Positions 36,098 to 44,882 of a stretch of DNA of 53,727 bases are shown one piece after another. The notes under the pieces are model-generated. The model did not search any database. It saw nothing but the letters and a program-made list of their open reading frames with translations, and had not been told where the DNA came from. Every line of letters begins with the position of its first letter. Position 1 is the stretch's first letter. The DNA comes from Sphingobacterium sp. UBA1575. GTDB taxonomy: Bacteria; Bacteroidota; Bacteroidia; Sphingobacteriales; Sphingobacteriaceae. Where the stretch lies: assembly GCA_002322865.1 (NCBI GenBank), contig DCOH01000033.1, forward strand, positions 172,692 through 226,418, written 5' to 3'. A program made the position numbers and the translations under genes.

Positions 36098-37675
36098 ATG
36101 CTAACTGCCTATCTATATATCCGTGTCAGCACCGATGAACAAGCTGCCAAAGGTTATTCCCAACGCAGCCAATCAGACTGGCTGACTAACTATTGCAGAC
36201 AGAATCAAATCTCTATTGCAGAAACCATTTTTGAAGATTACCCAGCCAAAACATTCAATCGTCCCGGATGGAATGAACTATATGCAAAATTAAAAGCATC
36301 AAACAATCAATTCCCCATTATCCTCATCACCCATTGGGATCGGTTCAGCCGAAATATCACCGATGCATACCGTATGCTCGAACAGTTAAAGAAAATAAAA
36401 GTATTAATACAAGCCATAGAACAGCCCATAGACTTTACCGTACCAGAAAGTAAAATCATGTTGGCTATGTATTTGGCAACCTCCGAAGTAGAAAATGATA
36501 AAAGAAGCCGTAATGTCAGTTTAGGCATGCAAAAAGCAAGACTAGAAGGACGATGGATTAACAGAGCTCCTATGGGATATAAAAATAGAATCACCGCTGA
36601 CGGACAAAAATATATAGCACCCTATGAACCAGAAGCCACCATTATTTCCGAAGCCTTTGAAAACATTGTAAAGCAAAAAGGAATTTCCCTGTCCAAAATA
36701 TATAAACAAGCCTTAACAAAAGGGCTTCATTGCAGTAGAAGTGCTTTTTACCAATTGGTGAGGAGCCCTGTTTATTGTGGTAAAATTGTTATTCCCTCAA
36801 CCGAAGAAGAAAAAAGCAGGATAATAGAAGGTACCCATAAAAAAATTATCTCCGTAACCCTATTCGAACAAGTACAAAAAATACTTGGGAAACGCCGTTC
36901 CATACCCAAAACAAGCAAAAGGACTATAAATGAAAAATTTTTATTAAGAGGAGTGTTACTATGCCCACAGTGTGGAAAAACACTTACGGCCAGTACCTCC
37001 CAGGGAAAAAGTAAAAAATATGACTATTACCATTGTCTTAAAGGATGCTCATATCGAATCAGGGCAGAACATTTAAACTCCCAATTTCTTTCATTTCTAA
37101 AAAGCCTTAAAACAGAGCAAAATTTTGTTGAATTAAATCACCGTATATTAAAAGAAATCCATTCAGAAAAGCATGCAGATTACAATAATAAAAAGCTTCA
37201 GATTAACACACAAATAAACAAATTCATTGACCGAAGCTTAAATGCACAACAATTATTTTCAAAGGGAGAGATTGACTATGATGACTATCTGCTTATTCGT
37301 GAAAACTGTAAAAAATCCCTGCAAAACCTTACAAATCAGCTTCAAGAGCAAGCCTTAAACTATGCTGCCGAGACATTCACAGCTGAAAGAGGAGATATCT
37401 ATCTAGAACGCTTAGGAGAATTTTATGAATCCTCAGATATTCCCACAAAACAAAAAATTAATAGATTATTATTTCCTGAAAAGACAATATTAGATAGCCA
37501 AAACCTCGTAAATATGCTTCCTGAACCAATCAAGTCCATTTTTGGATTAAATAAATATAAAAACAAAAAACTTCAAGGGCAACAGGAAATAGAAAAGCAT
37601 AATGAAGAAATCATTCAATTTCTGAAAGAAGTTATTTTTTTGGATTTTGAACACCTGAAAAATGAGTTTCAGTAA
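36098..37675 (+). CDS. Large serine recombinase (site-specific integrase)
   Basis: The 525-residue protein has an N-terminal resolvase catalytic domain (YLYIRVSTDEQ with Ser11 and Arg9; ITHWDRFSRN; SEVENDKRSRNVSLGM). The recombinase domain follows (GRWINRAPMGYKNR to VRSPVYCGKIV). A zinc ribbon has Cys289, Cys292, Cys313 and Cys317 (LLCPQCGKTL, YYHCLKGC), and the C-terminus carries a coiled-coil segment. All parts are present, so it is probably active. Large serine recombinases integrate phages and genomic islands. It borders the defence genes and faces away from them, so it is the best candidate for the mobility enzyme of this island. Attachment sites could not be fixed. Confidence 0.92.
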   Translation: MLTAYLYIRVSTDEQAAKGYSQRSQSDWLTNYCRQNQISIAETIFEDYPAKTFNRPGWNELYAKLKASNNQFPIILITHWDRFSRNITDAYRMLEQLKKIKVLIQAIEQPIDFTVPESKIMLAMYLATSEVENDKRSRNVSLGMQKARLEGRWINRAPMGYKNRITADGQKYIAPYEPEATIISEAFENIVKQKGISLSKIYKQALTKGLHCSRSAFYQLVRSPVYCGKIVIPSTEEEKSRIIEGTHKKIISVTLFEQVQKILGKRRSIPKTSKRTINEKFLLRGVLLCPQCGKTLTASTSQGKSKKYDYYHCLKGCSYRIRAEHLNSQFLSFLKSLKTEQNFVELNHRILKEIHSEKHADYNNKKLQINTQINKFIDRSLNAQQLFSKGEIDYDDYLLIRENCKKSLQNLTNQLQEQALNYAAETFTAERGDIYLERLGEFYESSDIPTKQKINRLLFPEKTILDSQNLVNMLPEPIKSIFGLNKYKNKKLQGQQEIEKHNEEIIQFLKEVIFLDFEHLKNEFQ

Positions 37676-38002
37676 ACTGTTGATTTTTAGAATTTTACAA
37701 ATGAGGTGTTTGAATCCTGTCAGGTTGATAAAAAAGATAGGCGGTTTTTGCTTAAAAGCAAGGTTTTTTTAATTCAAAAGGCTGATTATTAGGTGTATAT
37801 GTTTTATTTTCTGAATGAAAGATGGGTATGCTGGCGAATTCTGAAACTATTTGAAAGATTTTGAAATGGTTTGTTATTTATAAATTTAAAAAAAAATTAT
37901 AGTAAGATAAAAAGCTACATTGTAATATCTCTTATGTTTTTTATATTGAATTATTGTAACAGATTTGAAGCATTTATCTATAGCTATCTTTAATATATAT
38001 AT
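37676..38002. other. Intergenic gap after the recombinase with a weak hairpin
   Basis: The 327 bases hold no gene. A short hairpin (TTGC 37748-37751, GCAA 37758-37761, loop TTAAAA) followed by GGTTTTTTT may end the recombinase transcript. The right end of the island is likely here, but no repeat of convincing length was found. Confidence 0.35.
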
Positions 38003-39301
38003 ATGATTAAATTTATACGTTTTTTCAATCTTCATTATGGTGAGGACGAGAAGGAAAAGGTCTTGGAAAATGTTATTTCCAATATTTCTTTTCGTGGAGC
38101 AAACCTATGGATATTGGCTTGTGCCATCGTCATTGCTTCTGTAGGTCTAAATGTTAATTCAACTGCTGTTATTATCGGAGCAATGCTTATTTCGCCCTTA
38201 ATGGGGCCTATTGTAGGCGCAGGATTCGCATTGGGGACATATGACTTTGATTTGCTGAAGAAATCCGCTAAAAACCTTGCTATTGCTACTGCAGTTAGTT
38301 TACTGGTTTCTTTTTTATATTTTCTATTAAGTCCATTTAAGGAAGCTCAGTCAGAACTCCTTGCGCGTACCTCTCCAAATATCTATGATGTGCTGATTGC
38401 CTTTTTTGGAGGTTTGGTCGGTGTTATTGCCATTACACGTAAAGAGAAGGGCAATCCCATTCCAGGTGTCGCGATTGCAACAGCATTAATGCCTCCTCTT
38501 TGCACTGCTGGTTACGGTCTTGCTATGGGAAATTTCAGTTATTTTGGAGGTGCAATTTACCTTTATACAATCAACTGTTTTTTTATTTGTATATCCACTT
38601 TCCTGATTGTCAAACTGCTTAAATACCCTAAGGTAAAATTTGTAGATACTTTACGTGAAAAGAGAATTACGCGAACGATATCTGCACTTATTGTTATTAT
38701 GCTTGTACCTAGCTTTTACTTGGCTTATAGTCTTTTGCAGGAACGTAAGTTTGTCCAACAGGTTAACGCTTTTATCGAAAACGAATTTACCAATAAAGGG
38801 TATACACTAATTTATGAAAAGACGCGCTTTAACAATAGAGCTAAAAAAATTGAACTAGCCTTTCTTGATAAGCGATTCGGCAATGATGAAATAAAAGATC
38901 TTCAAGCCCGCTTGGGTAGCTACCGTCTTGACGAAACTGAGTTACTAATTCGGCAGGATACCAGCGACTTGAAAGGGGATATTCTTGCTGAAATACAAAA
39001 GCAATCACAGCATGTATCTGAGAAAGACATTACGATTCAGAACCTCCGAAATGAGCTAGCAGCTTATACATTTAAAGATAGAGAAACCATTAAAGAGATT
39101 ACCGCTCTGTACCCTGACCTTGCTCCATTTTCAATTGGTAAGCAGACTGTTTTCGTGAATCCCGATAGCAGCTTCAATAGAACAGTACTGCTGTATGATG
39201 CTGATAAAGAGCTCCCGAAAGAACAAGTAAATCGCTTGTCGTCTTGGCTTAGTGTGAAGTTGAAATCAGACAGCGTCTTGGTCATGCAAAGTCCTGATTG
39301 A
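38003..39301 (+). CDS. DUF389-family membrane protein
   Basis: The 432-residue protein has a multi-pass N-terminal half with the DUF389 signature segments: ANLWILACAIVIASVGLNVNS, AVIIGAMLISPLMGPIVGAGF, ARTSPNIYDVLIAFFGGLVG and GVAIATALMPPLCTAGYGLA. The C-terminal 190 residues after VIMLVPSFYLAYSLLQ are soluble, probably periplasmic, and extend well beyond the core domain. The function of DUF389 proteins is not established. Start ATG 38003 follows an AT repeat. It is a single gene on the chromosomal side of the island. Confidence 0.88.
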   Translation: MIKFIRFFNLHYGEDEKEKVLENVISNISFRGANLWILACAIVIASVGLNVNSTAVIIGAMLISPLMGPIVGAGFALGTYDFDLLKKSAKNLAIATAVSLLVSFLYFLLSPFKEAQSELLARTSPNIYDVLIAFFGGLVGVIAITRKEKGNPIPGVAIATALMPPLCTAGYGLAMGNFSYFGGAIYLYTINCFFICISTFLIVKLLKYPKVKFVDTLREKRITRTISALIVIMLVPSFYLAYSLLQERKFVQQVNAFIENEFTNKGYTLIYEKTRFNNRAKKIELAFLDKRFGNDEIKDLQARLGSYRLDETELLIRQDTSDLKGDILAEIQKQSQHVSEKDITIQNLRNELAAYTFKDRETIKEITALYPDLAPFSIGKQTVFVNPDSSFNRTVLLYDADKELPKEQVNRLSSWLSVKLKSDSVLVMQSPD

Positions 39302-39910
39302 TCATTGTGTTGATTTAGACCAGTACAGTTGATCTTATTGCAGGGGAGGGGACACCTATTATGGCAGAATTATTCAATAGAAAATTTGGTCAATATTTTG
39401 CTTTTATTCTAAATATTGAATTTGTTTTTGGTGATTTTTATTCTATGGTTTTATAATTAACTAAGATGGTTTGCTTTTTCTTTACGTGAAACATAGATGT
39501 ATTACGTAAATGCGCAAAACGATCTACTAGATCTTTTATGATTTGGGTCAAGCCAAGACCATCCTCGTCTTGTAGTAATGGGTTTATACAGTGATGAGGC
39601 AAGTTAATCTGGCACTTGCTGAATTTTAAATGGAAAATATCTGACAATGAAAGAAAATAGGGAGATTTAAACCCTGATGGTTTCAATTTTTATTGCGATA
39701 TCTACTTTTTTGATGGTTTGGCAATGCTTAAAGTATTTATTTAACTCAAATCAACATACACTTTATTAGATCCCTAAACATTTCTTTAATTATCCGCGTT
39801 CAAGTATGTTTTCACTGTTATTTATAAAAAAAATCATCGCCCAATTGATTATCGAACGATGATTTATAAAATGAGAATTACTTTCTTTTCTTTGATTGAA
39901 TAGTTATCGT
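39302..39910. other. Intergenic gap without a supported gene
   Basis: The 609 bases contain only a minus-strand frame with no ATG in its first two thirds (39438-39686), which I do not accept as a gene, and the terminator for nhaA near 39828. Nothing else was supported. Confidence 0.4.
39824..39865 (-). terminator. Terminator downstream of nhaA
   Basis: Arms AAATCATCG (39831-39839) and CGATGATTT (39857-39865) pair over 9 bases around a 17-base loop. On the minus strand the stem is followed by a T run (A run at 39826-39833 on plus). It lies 46 bases after the nhaA stop and would end the minus-strand ion-transport genes. Confidence 0.7.
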
Positions 39911-41104
39911 TTATTTAATTGCGGTTCCAGAGATAGCGTTCCGGTTTTTTCCAGACCTCAAAACTAAATATCCAACAACACCCGCGAACAGCGAAGTGAG
40001 CAGAATTGCTAATTTTGCTTCCGCAATATATAGGACAGATTCAAAGGATAGTAAGGCGATAAAAATAGACATGGTAAAGCCTATACCAGCTAATAACCCA
40101 ACTCCAAAAATATGTCTCCAAGTTGAATTTTCGGGTAGTGTAGACAACTTTAATTTTTGACATAGATAAGCCGTAAGTAAAATCCCGACAGGTTTACCTA
40201 ATAATAAGCCTAGGGATATTCCCAATCCCAAAGAAGAAGTTAAGCCCTGTACCATAGAACTTTCCAAGGTAATATTTGTATTTGCAAAGGCAAAGAGAGG
40301 GATGATTAACAGGTTAACCGGTTTTACCAATGCATGCTCTAGTCGTTCTAACGGTGATTCTATTTCCGTGTCGTTGGTAGGGATGGTCATGGCTACTAAT
40401 ACACCTGCTATAGTTGCATGAATACCCGAGTGATGAACAAAATACCATACAAAAACCCCTGGAATTAAATAAAGGTAAGGATTTTGTATGTTTAGTCTGT
40501 TCATAGCGATTAATCCGGCTAATGCTATTGCAGCATAACCAAGGTACGTTGTCTCGATACCCGACGAATAGAAAAACGCGATGACTAAAATCGCGATAAG
40601 GTCGTCAACAATGGCTAAAGCAGCTAAAAATATTTTCAGACTAGCTGGCACCTTGTTGCCGAGCAAACTGATTACGGCTAGAGCGAATGCGATATCTGTC
40701 GCCATTGGAATTCCCCATCCCGACGCGGTCTCAGATCCGGCGTTCAAGCTTAAATAGACTAATGCTGGAACAACAGCTCCCCCCAATGCGCACAATATGG
40801 GTAGAGAGGCTTTCTTAGGTGAAGAAAGTTCTCCTTCGACAATTTCTCGTTTGATTTCCAGCCCTACCATTAGGAAGAAGATGGCCATCAATCCGTCGTT
40901 TATCCAAAGTAGGATGGAATATTTCAAGTGAATCGACTCATTTTCGAATCCCAATTGTCGATCAAGTAGTTGTTGCAAAGGTTGAGCAAAACTGCTGTTG
41001 GCTACAATCAAAGAAATAATGACAGCGAAAAATAGCAAGGTACCTCCTGCATTACTAGAATGGAGGAAATTTCTAAATACGTTGAGGTTAATCAATTGAG
41101 GCAT
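39911..41104 (-). CDS. nhaA: Na+/H+ antiporter NhaA
   Basis: The 397-residue inner-membrane protein has about 12 helices. NhaA hallmarks are present: GWGIPMATDIAFALAVISLLG, the twin aspartates in LAALAIVDDLIAIL, HHSGIHATIAGVLVAMTIP and GKPVGI. It exports Na+ in exchange for protons and protects against salt and alkaline pH. It starts 3 bases after the stop of the AGCS symporter gene, so the two are co-transcribed, linking sodium entry with amino acids to sodium export. Confidence 0.95.
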   Translation of the reverse strand: MPQLINLNVFRNFLHSSNAGGTLLFFAVIISLIVANSSFAQPLQQLLDRQLGFENESIHLKYSILLWINDGLMAIFFLMVGLEIKREIVEGELSSPKKASLPILCALGGAVVPALVYLSLNAGSETASGWGIPMATDIAFALAVISLLGNKVPASLKIFLAALAIVDDLIAILVIAFFYSSGIETTYLGYAAIALAGLIAMNRLNIQNPYLYLIPGVFVWYFVHHSGIHATIAGVLVAMTIPTNDTEIESPLERLEHALVKPVNLLIIPLFAFANTNITLESSMVQGLTSSLGLGISLGLLLGKPVGILLTAYLCQKLKLSTLPENSTWRHIFGVGLLAGIGFTMSIFIALLSFESVLYIAEAKLAILLTSLFAGVVGYLVLRSGKNRNAISGTAIK

Positions 41105-41107
41105 AAT

Positions 41108-42547
41108 TTATTTTTTAGGTTCCCAAATAGGAACATTCGGTATATTATAAGTTTTGTTATAAAATCGAGGATTTTGACCTACGCTTTTTTGCATAGCATA
41201 ATCTTGTTCTAAAAGAACTACTTTTTTATGGAGTAATAGAATTGCAAGCATGTTGAGCCAGGCCATCAACCCAACACCGATGTCGCCCAATTGCCATGCT
41301 GTAGATGCTGTCGTTATACAGCCTTGGAAAATTGAAACTAATAGCAAGAAGCGTAATCCCCAAATATATAGGCTGTTCTTTTGTTCCTGGAATAGGAAGT
41401 TAACATTTGTTTCGGCGATATAATAATAAGCCATAATAGTAGTAAATGCAAAAAATGCTAAGGCAATTGCTACAAAAGAACTTCCTAATAGCGGAAAGTG
41501 GCGAGAAACGGCCATTTGGGTAAATGTGGGGCCCATTTCAATACTTTTCAAATTTTCAATGATAAAATTGCCATCTGCTCCCTTAACGTTGTATTGTCCC
41601 GTAAATAATATCATCAAGGCCGTGGCGGTACATACGAACAGTGTGTCGACATAAACCGAAAATCCTTGAACAAGCCCCTGTTTGAAGGGATGAGCTACTT
41701 CGGCCGCCGCAGCAGCGTGTGGTGCGGTGCCTTGCCCAGCTTCGTTACTGTAAATTCCTCTCTTTACACCCCAAGAAATGGCCGCTCCGACGATTCCGCC
41801 AAAAGTAGCATCCAAGCCGAAGGCAGATCGGAAAATCAGAGAAAATACGGATGGGATTTCTTGATAGTTGATGCCAATGATCACGAGTGCCATTAAAATA
41901 TAAATACCTGCCATAAATGGAACGACCAATTCAGAAACCTTCCCAATGCGTTTTACCCCTCCAACTATAATGAGTCCCATGAGCATGATTAATATCCCAG
42001 CGGTTACAAATCCTGAAGTGCCAAATGCAGTCTCAATGGCTACAGCGATGCTGTTTGATTGGACGCTAGGTAATAAGAATCCTGTGCTTACGATGGTTAC
42101 AACTGCAAAAATTATAGCAAAAGCTTTGTTTTTCAAGCCATAACGAATATAATAAGCTGGACCGCCTCGATATTCGCCATTAATTTCCTGTTTATATAGC
42201 TGACCTAATGCGGCCTCGACAATGGCTGAGGCACTCCCAACAAAGGCTATGACCCACATCCAAAATATTGCTCCTGGGCCACCCATCCCTATGGCTGTCG
42301 CTACTCCGGCAATGTTTCCAGTTCCTACCCGTCCAGATATTGCCAAGGAAAAAGCTTGGAAAGATGAAATGCCTTTTGACGATGCTTTACCTGAAAATAA
42401 TAGACGAATCATTTCGTTGAGGTAGCGCAATTGAGGCAAACGGAAACGAATTGTAAAATAGGTTCCTGTCAAAAGACAGAGGTAAACCAATACATCTGAC
42501 CAAACTAAATTATATATATTATCAACGATTTTTTGCAGTATTTCCAT
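41108..42547 (-). CDS. Sodium:alanine/glycine symporter (AGCS family)
   Basis: The protein has about 479 residues and 10-11 membrane helices. AGCS signatures are GRVGTGNIAGVATAIGMGGPGAIFWMW, GGPAYYIRYGL and GVKRGIYSNEAGQGTAPHAAAAA. It imports small neutral amino acids with Na+. The ATG at 42547 is preferred over a TTG at 42562. It is followed by nhaA 3 bases later. Exact substrate (alanine, glycine or glutamine) cannot be told from sequence. Confidence 0.93.
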   Translation of the reverse strand: MEILQKIVDNIYNLVWSDVLVYLCLLTGTYFTIRFRLPQLRYLNEMIRLLFSGKASSKGISSFQAFSLAISGRVGTGNIAGVATAIGMGGPGAIFWMWVIAFVGSASAIVEAALGQLYKQEINGEYRGGPAYYIRYGLKNKAFAIIFAVVTIVSTGFLLPSVQSNSIAVAIETAFGTSGFVTAGILIMLMGLIIVGGVKRIGKVSELVVPFMAGIYILMALVIIGINYQEIPSVFSLIFRSAFGLDATFGGIVGAAISWGVKRGIYSNEAGQGTAPHAAAAAEVAHPFKQGLVQGFSVYVDTLFVCTATALMILFTGQYNVKGADGNFIIENLKSIEMGPTFTQMAVSRHFPLLGSSFVAIALAFFAFTTIMAYYYIAETNVNFLFQEQKNSLYIWGLRFLLLVSIFQGCITTASTAWQLGDIGVGLMAWLNMLAILLLHKKVVLLEQDYAMQKSVGQNPRFYNKTYNIPNVPIWEPKK

Positions 42548-42646
42548 AGACGATGGCTGCAAAATATAAAAAGATGACCGATTAAGTTGGAATTATTGTA
42601 TAGATTATATTTATACAGTTTAATACCTGTAATAATTTTTTGTTAA

Positions 42647-43333
42647 TTAACGTTTCAGAAATTCCTTAATGTTTCGGTTATCGCCATAAATCACAATGAT
42701 TTCACCTTGTTGCAATACAGTGTCTGGTTTTGGTATTCCATGTAAGACCGTAGTCACGATCTTACTTTTTCCAATCAATGAATCGCGCTCTGTTTTTTTG
42801 AGTATGGTAAGTACCAAAATGTCATAATGTTCCCGGAACCCAATCTCTTGGATTGAACGGCCGACATACTTTTCAGGAACGACAGCTTCCACAATGCTAT
42901 AATTCGAATTTAGCTCAAAAGAGTCTATCAACCCGCTGAGACATAATTTTTTTGACCAACGCTCTGCAGTTTCTTCTTCGGGATGTACGATCTCTGAAAC
43001 TCCTATCGCGTTCAGAACCTTTTCATGCAAATTGTTCACCGCACGGCTGATGAGCCGTTTGACCTGTGCTTCTTTACAAAGCGCGGTGACCATGATGTTG
43101 GCTCCCTCGTTTTCTCCGATGGCCACAATGACAACATCGGTATTCTTAAGAGGGAGGGAGGTAAAAGCAACGGGATCGGAGGCGTCGATTGCTATGGTAT
43201 GTGTGATGTGTTCTTTTAACGCGGTAATGCGTTCAAGTTTGATGTCTACACCAATGACTTCGTTTCCCTGAGCCGTGAGTTTCATAGCCAGTGATGCCCC
43301 AAAATTTCCCAGTCCTATAATGATGAATTTCAT
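42647..43333 (-). CDS. ktrA: TrkA/KtrA-type potassium-channel regulator (RCK protein)
   Basis: The 228-residue cytoplasmic protein has an RCK_N Rossmann domain (KFIIIGLGNFGASLAMKLTAQG, VIGVDIKLERI, TDVVIVAIGENEGANIM) and an RCK_C domain (YSIVEAVVPEKYVGRSIQEIG to GEIIVIYGDNRNIKEFL). One RCK_N plus one RCK_C is the KtrA layout rather than the duplicated E. coli TrkA. It forms a gating ring on the TrkH/KtrB protein encoded 4 bases upstream. Confidence 0.92.
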   Translation of the reverse strand: MKFIIIGLGNFGASLAMKLTAQGNEVIGVDIKLERITALKEHITHTIAIDASDPVAFTSLPLKNTDVVIVAIGENEGANIMVTALCKEAQVKRLISRAVNNLHEKVLNAIGVSEIVHPEEETAERWSKKLCLSGLIDSFELNSNYSIVEAVVPEKYVGRSIQEIGFREHYDILVLTILKKTERDSLIGKSKIVTTVLHGIPKPDTVLQQGEIIVIYGDNRNIKEFLKR

Positions 43334-43337
43334 ATCT

Positions 43338-44714
43338 TTAATTTATGGTTAGTTCTTCTTTCGCGTACCGGTAATTGGTGAATTTTACTTTCTTGAACAT
43401 TGCGATCATAATAGAAAGCATGGTAACCCGTCCAATAAACATTAAAGCAACTAATATAACTTTGCTCGCCGTGGAAAGCTTAAAGGTAATCCCTAGTGTG
43501 AGGCCTACCGTGCTATAAGCGGAGAAACATTCAAAGGCAATCTGCATCAGCGTGAACTCTTTTTCAATTGCGCTGATGAGCAAAATGCACATACCAATAA
43601 TAAATAAGGAGAGAGTCATCGTGGCAAATGCTCTTTTTACGGTTATATCTGCAATTTCCCTTCTATATATTTCCAACCGCTCTTTTCCGCGTGCCAAGCT
43701 GAGGATATTCAATACTGCAACAGCAAATGTACTGGTTTTTATACCGCCGCCCGTTGAATTAGGAGAGGCTCCGATCCACATCAAAAAGATGATAAAGAGA
43801 ATGCTGGGAACTTGCAGCTGCGCAAAGTCAATGCTGTTATATCCCGCCGTTCGTGGTGTACTGGCCGTAAACAATGCAGTTACCCAACGTCCAAATGTTC
43901 CGTGTTCGCTGAAAGCCGCTTCACCTTCCAGCAGCCAAAGAAGAATAGTGGCAAACACAGTGATGCCCAGGGTTGTTATCAGGTTGATCTTACTATTGAT
44001 ATTGATCACCCAAGGTTTGTATGTATTTTGGTTTTCGACAAACCGTTTGATTATTCTGTTGGCCAAATGCTTGATGTAACGCAGCAGGTTGATGACAATC
44101 GGGAAACCCAAGCCGCCAATTACAAACAGCCCAATGATTATCAGTTGAAAGGGGTAGTTGAACAGGACGGACTTTTCTGCCAGTCCAAGCGGAAGGGTCG
44201 AAAACCCGGCGTTGCAAAAGGAAGAGATAGAGTGGAAAATACAAAAGAATAGGTGTCGACCAACTCCCAAAACTTTGAATTCTGGTGTACAGATATAAAG
44301 TAAGAGTGCGCCAGCTGCCTCGATGGAGAAAGTGATGAGGATGATACGCTTTAACAACAGGAATACCTCTCCCAGTTTTTCCGAGTTGGCCATGTCCTTA
44401 CTGGCCAATTGGTTTTCATAGGAAGACCCACCCTTAAAGAAATAAGCAAAATAGGAGGCAAATGTCAATATTCCCAGTCCACCAAGCTGTATGAGGAACA
44501 TTATGATCAGCTTACCCAAGGGGGTAAATGCGGATGCCGTATCGACCACGATCAGTCCTGTTACACATACTGCACTTGTAGCTGTAAAGAGTGCATCGAC
44601 CCAAGCGATAGGATGGGAGCAGGAAATTGGAAGGGACAACAAAAAAGTCCCTGCCAGAATCAGAAAAATAAAACTGCCGGCAAAAAGTTGTGCGGGGTTG
44701 TAGAATCTCTTCAA
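43338..44714 (-). CDS. ktrB: TrkH/KtrB-type potassium-uptake membrane subunit
   Basis: The 458-residue membrane protein has the four-repeat TrkH/KtrB fold with filter-like glycines in TATSAVCVTGLIVVDT, SISSFCNAGFSTLP, TASTPRTAGYNSIDF and CFSAYSTVGLTLG. It takes up K+ coupled to Na+ or H+, controlled by the RCK protein encoded next. The start is TTG 44714: no ATG lies nearby and the TTG gives the normal N-terminus KRFYNPAQLFAGSFIF. It is first in the minus-strand ion cluster and divergent from gpsA. Confidence 0.93.
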   Translation of the reverse strand: MKRFYNPAQLFAGSFIFLILAGTFLLSLPISCSHPIAWVDALFTATSAVCVTGLIVVDTASAFTPLGKLIIMFLIQLGGLGILTFASYFAYFFKGGSSYENQLASKDMANSEKLGEVFLLLKRIILITFSIEAAGALLLYICTPEFKVLGVGRHLFFCIFHSISSFCNAGFSTLPLGLAEKSVLFNYPFQLIIIGLFVIGGLGFPIVINLLRYIKHLANRIIKRFVENQNTYKPWVININSKINLITTLGITVFATILLWLLEGEAAFSEHGTFGRWVTALFTASTPRTAGYNSIDFAQLQVPSILFIIFLMWIGASPNSTGGGIKTSTFAVAVLNILSLARGKERLEIYRREIADITVKRAFATMTLSLFIIGMCILLISAIEKEFTLMQIAFECFSAYSTVGLTLGITFKLSTASKVILVALMFIGRVTMLSIMIAMFKKVKFTNYRYAKEELTIN

Positions 44715-44730
44715 ATCTCTTCGGTTTATT

Positions 44731-44738
44731 CAAAGTTA
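44731..44738 (-). promoter_or_regulatory. Putative -7 element for ktrB
   Basis: The minus strand reads TAACTTTG here, an exact TAnnTTTG match. It predicts a start site near 44725, only about 10 bases before the TTG start. No -33 element lies at the usual spacing. Confidence 0.35.
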
Positions 44739-44785
44739 TAAAATCATGCTTAATTCCCTAAAATGAAATCAATATTCTCGAATAG

Positions 44786-44816
44786 TTGCTTATTAGTTTA
44801 TTTTTACCTAACTTTG
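44786..44816 (+). promoter_or_regulatory. Bacteroidetes-type promoter for gpsA-ggpPS
   Basis: TTG (44786-44788), 20 bases, then TAACTTTG (44809-44816) fits the -33/-7 consensus well. Transcription would begin near 44823, downstream of the first in-frame ATG (44763) and 60 bases before the TTG at 44883, supporting the shorter GpsA. Confidence 0.55.
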
Positions 44817-44882
44817 TTGCTCATTAATTATTTAACGGCAGAATCCAAACCTATATTCTATTCTGCAAAAAATCTCCAAATA

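Noticed and set aside
24724..37710. 12-base direct repeat AAATGAGGTGTT as attachment core
   Set aside because: The left copy lies inside the qatD coding region and the match does not extend; chance is likely in AT-rich DNA.
39438..39686. Minus-strand frame of 82 codons in the gap before nhaA
   Set aside because: It begins with TTG, has no ATG in its first two thirds and no recognisable domain. It may be a relic but cannot be supported.
44763..44882. Membrane-anchored N-terminal extension of GpsA
   Set aside because: The extension precedes the predicted transcription start, and the shorter form has exactly the usual family length.
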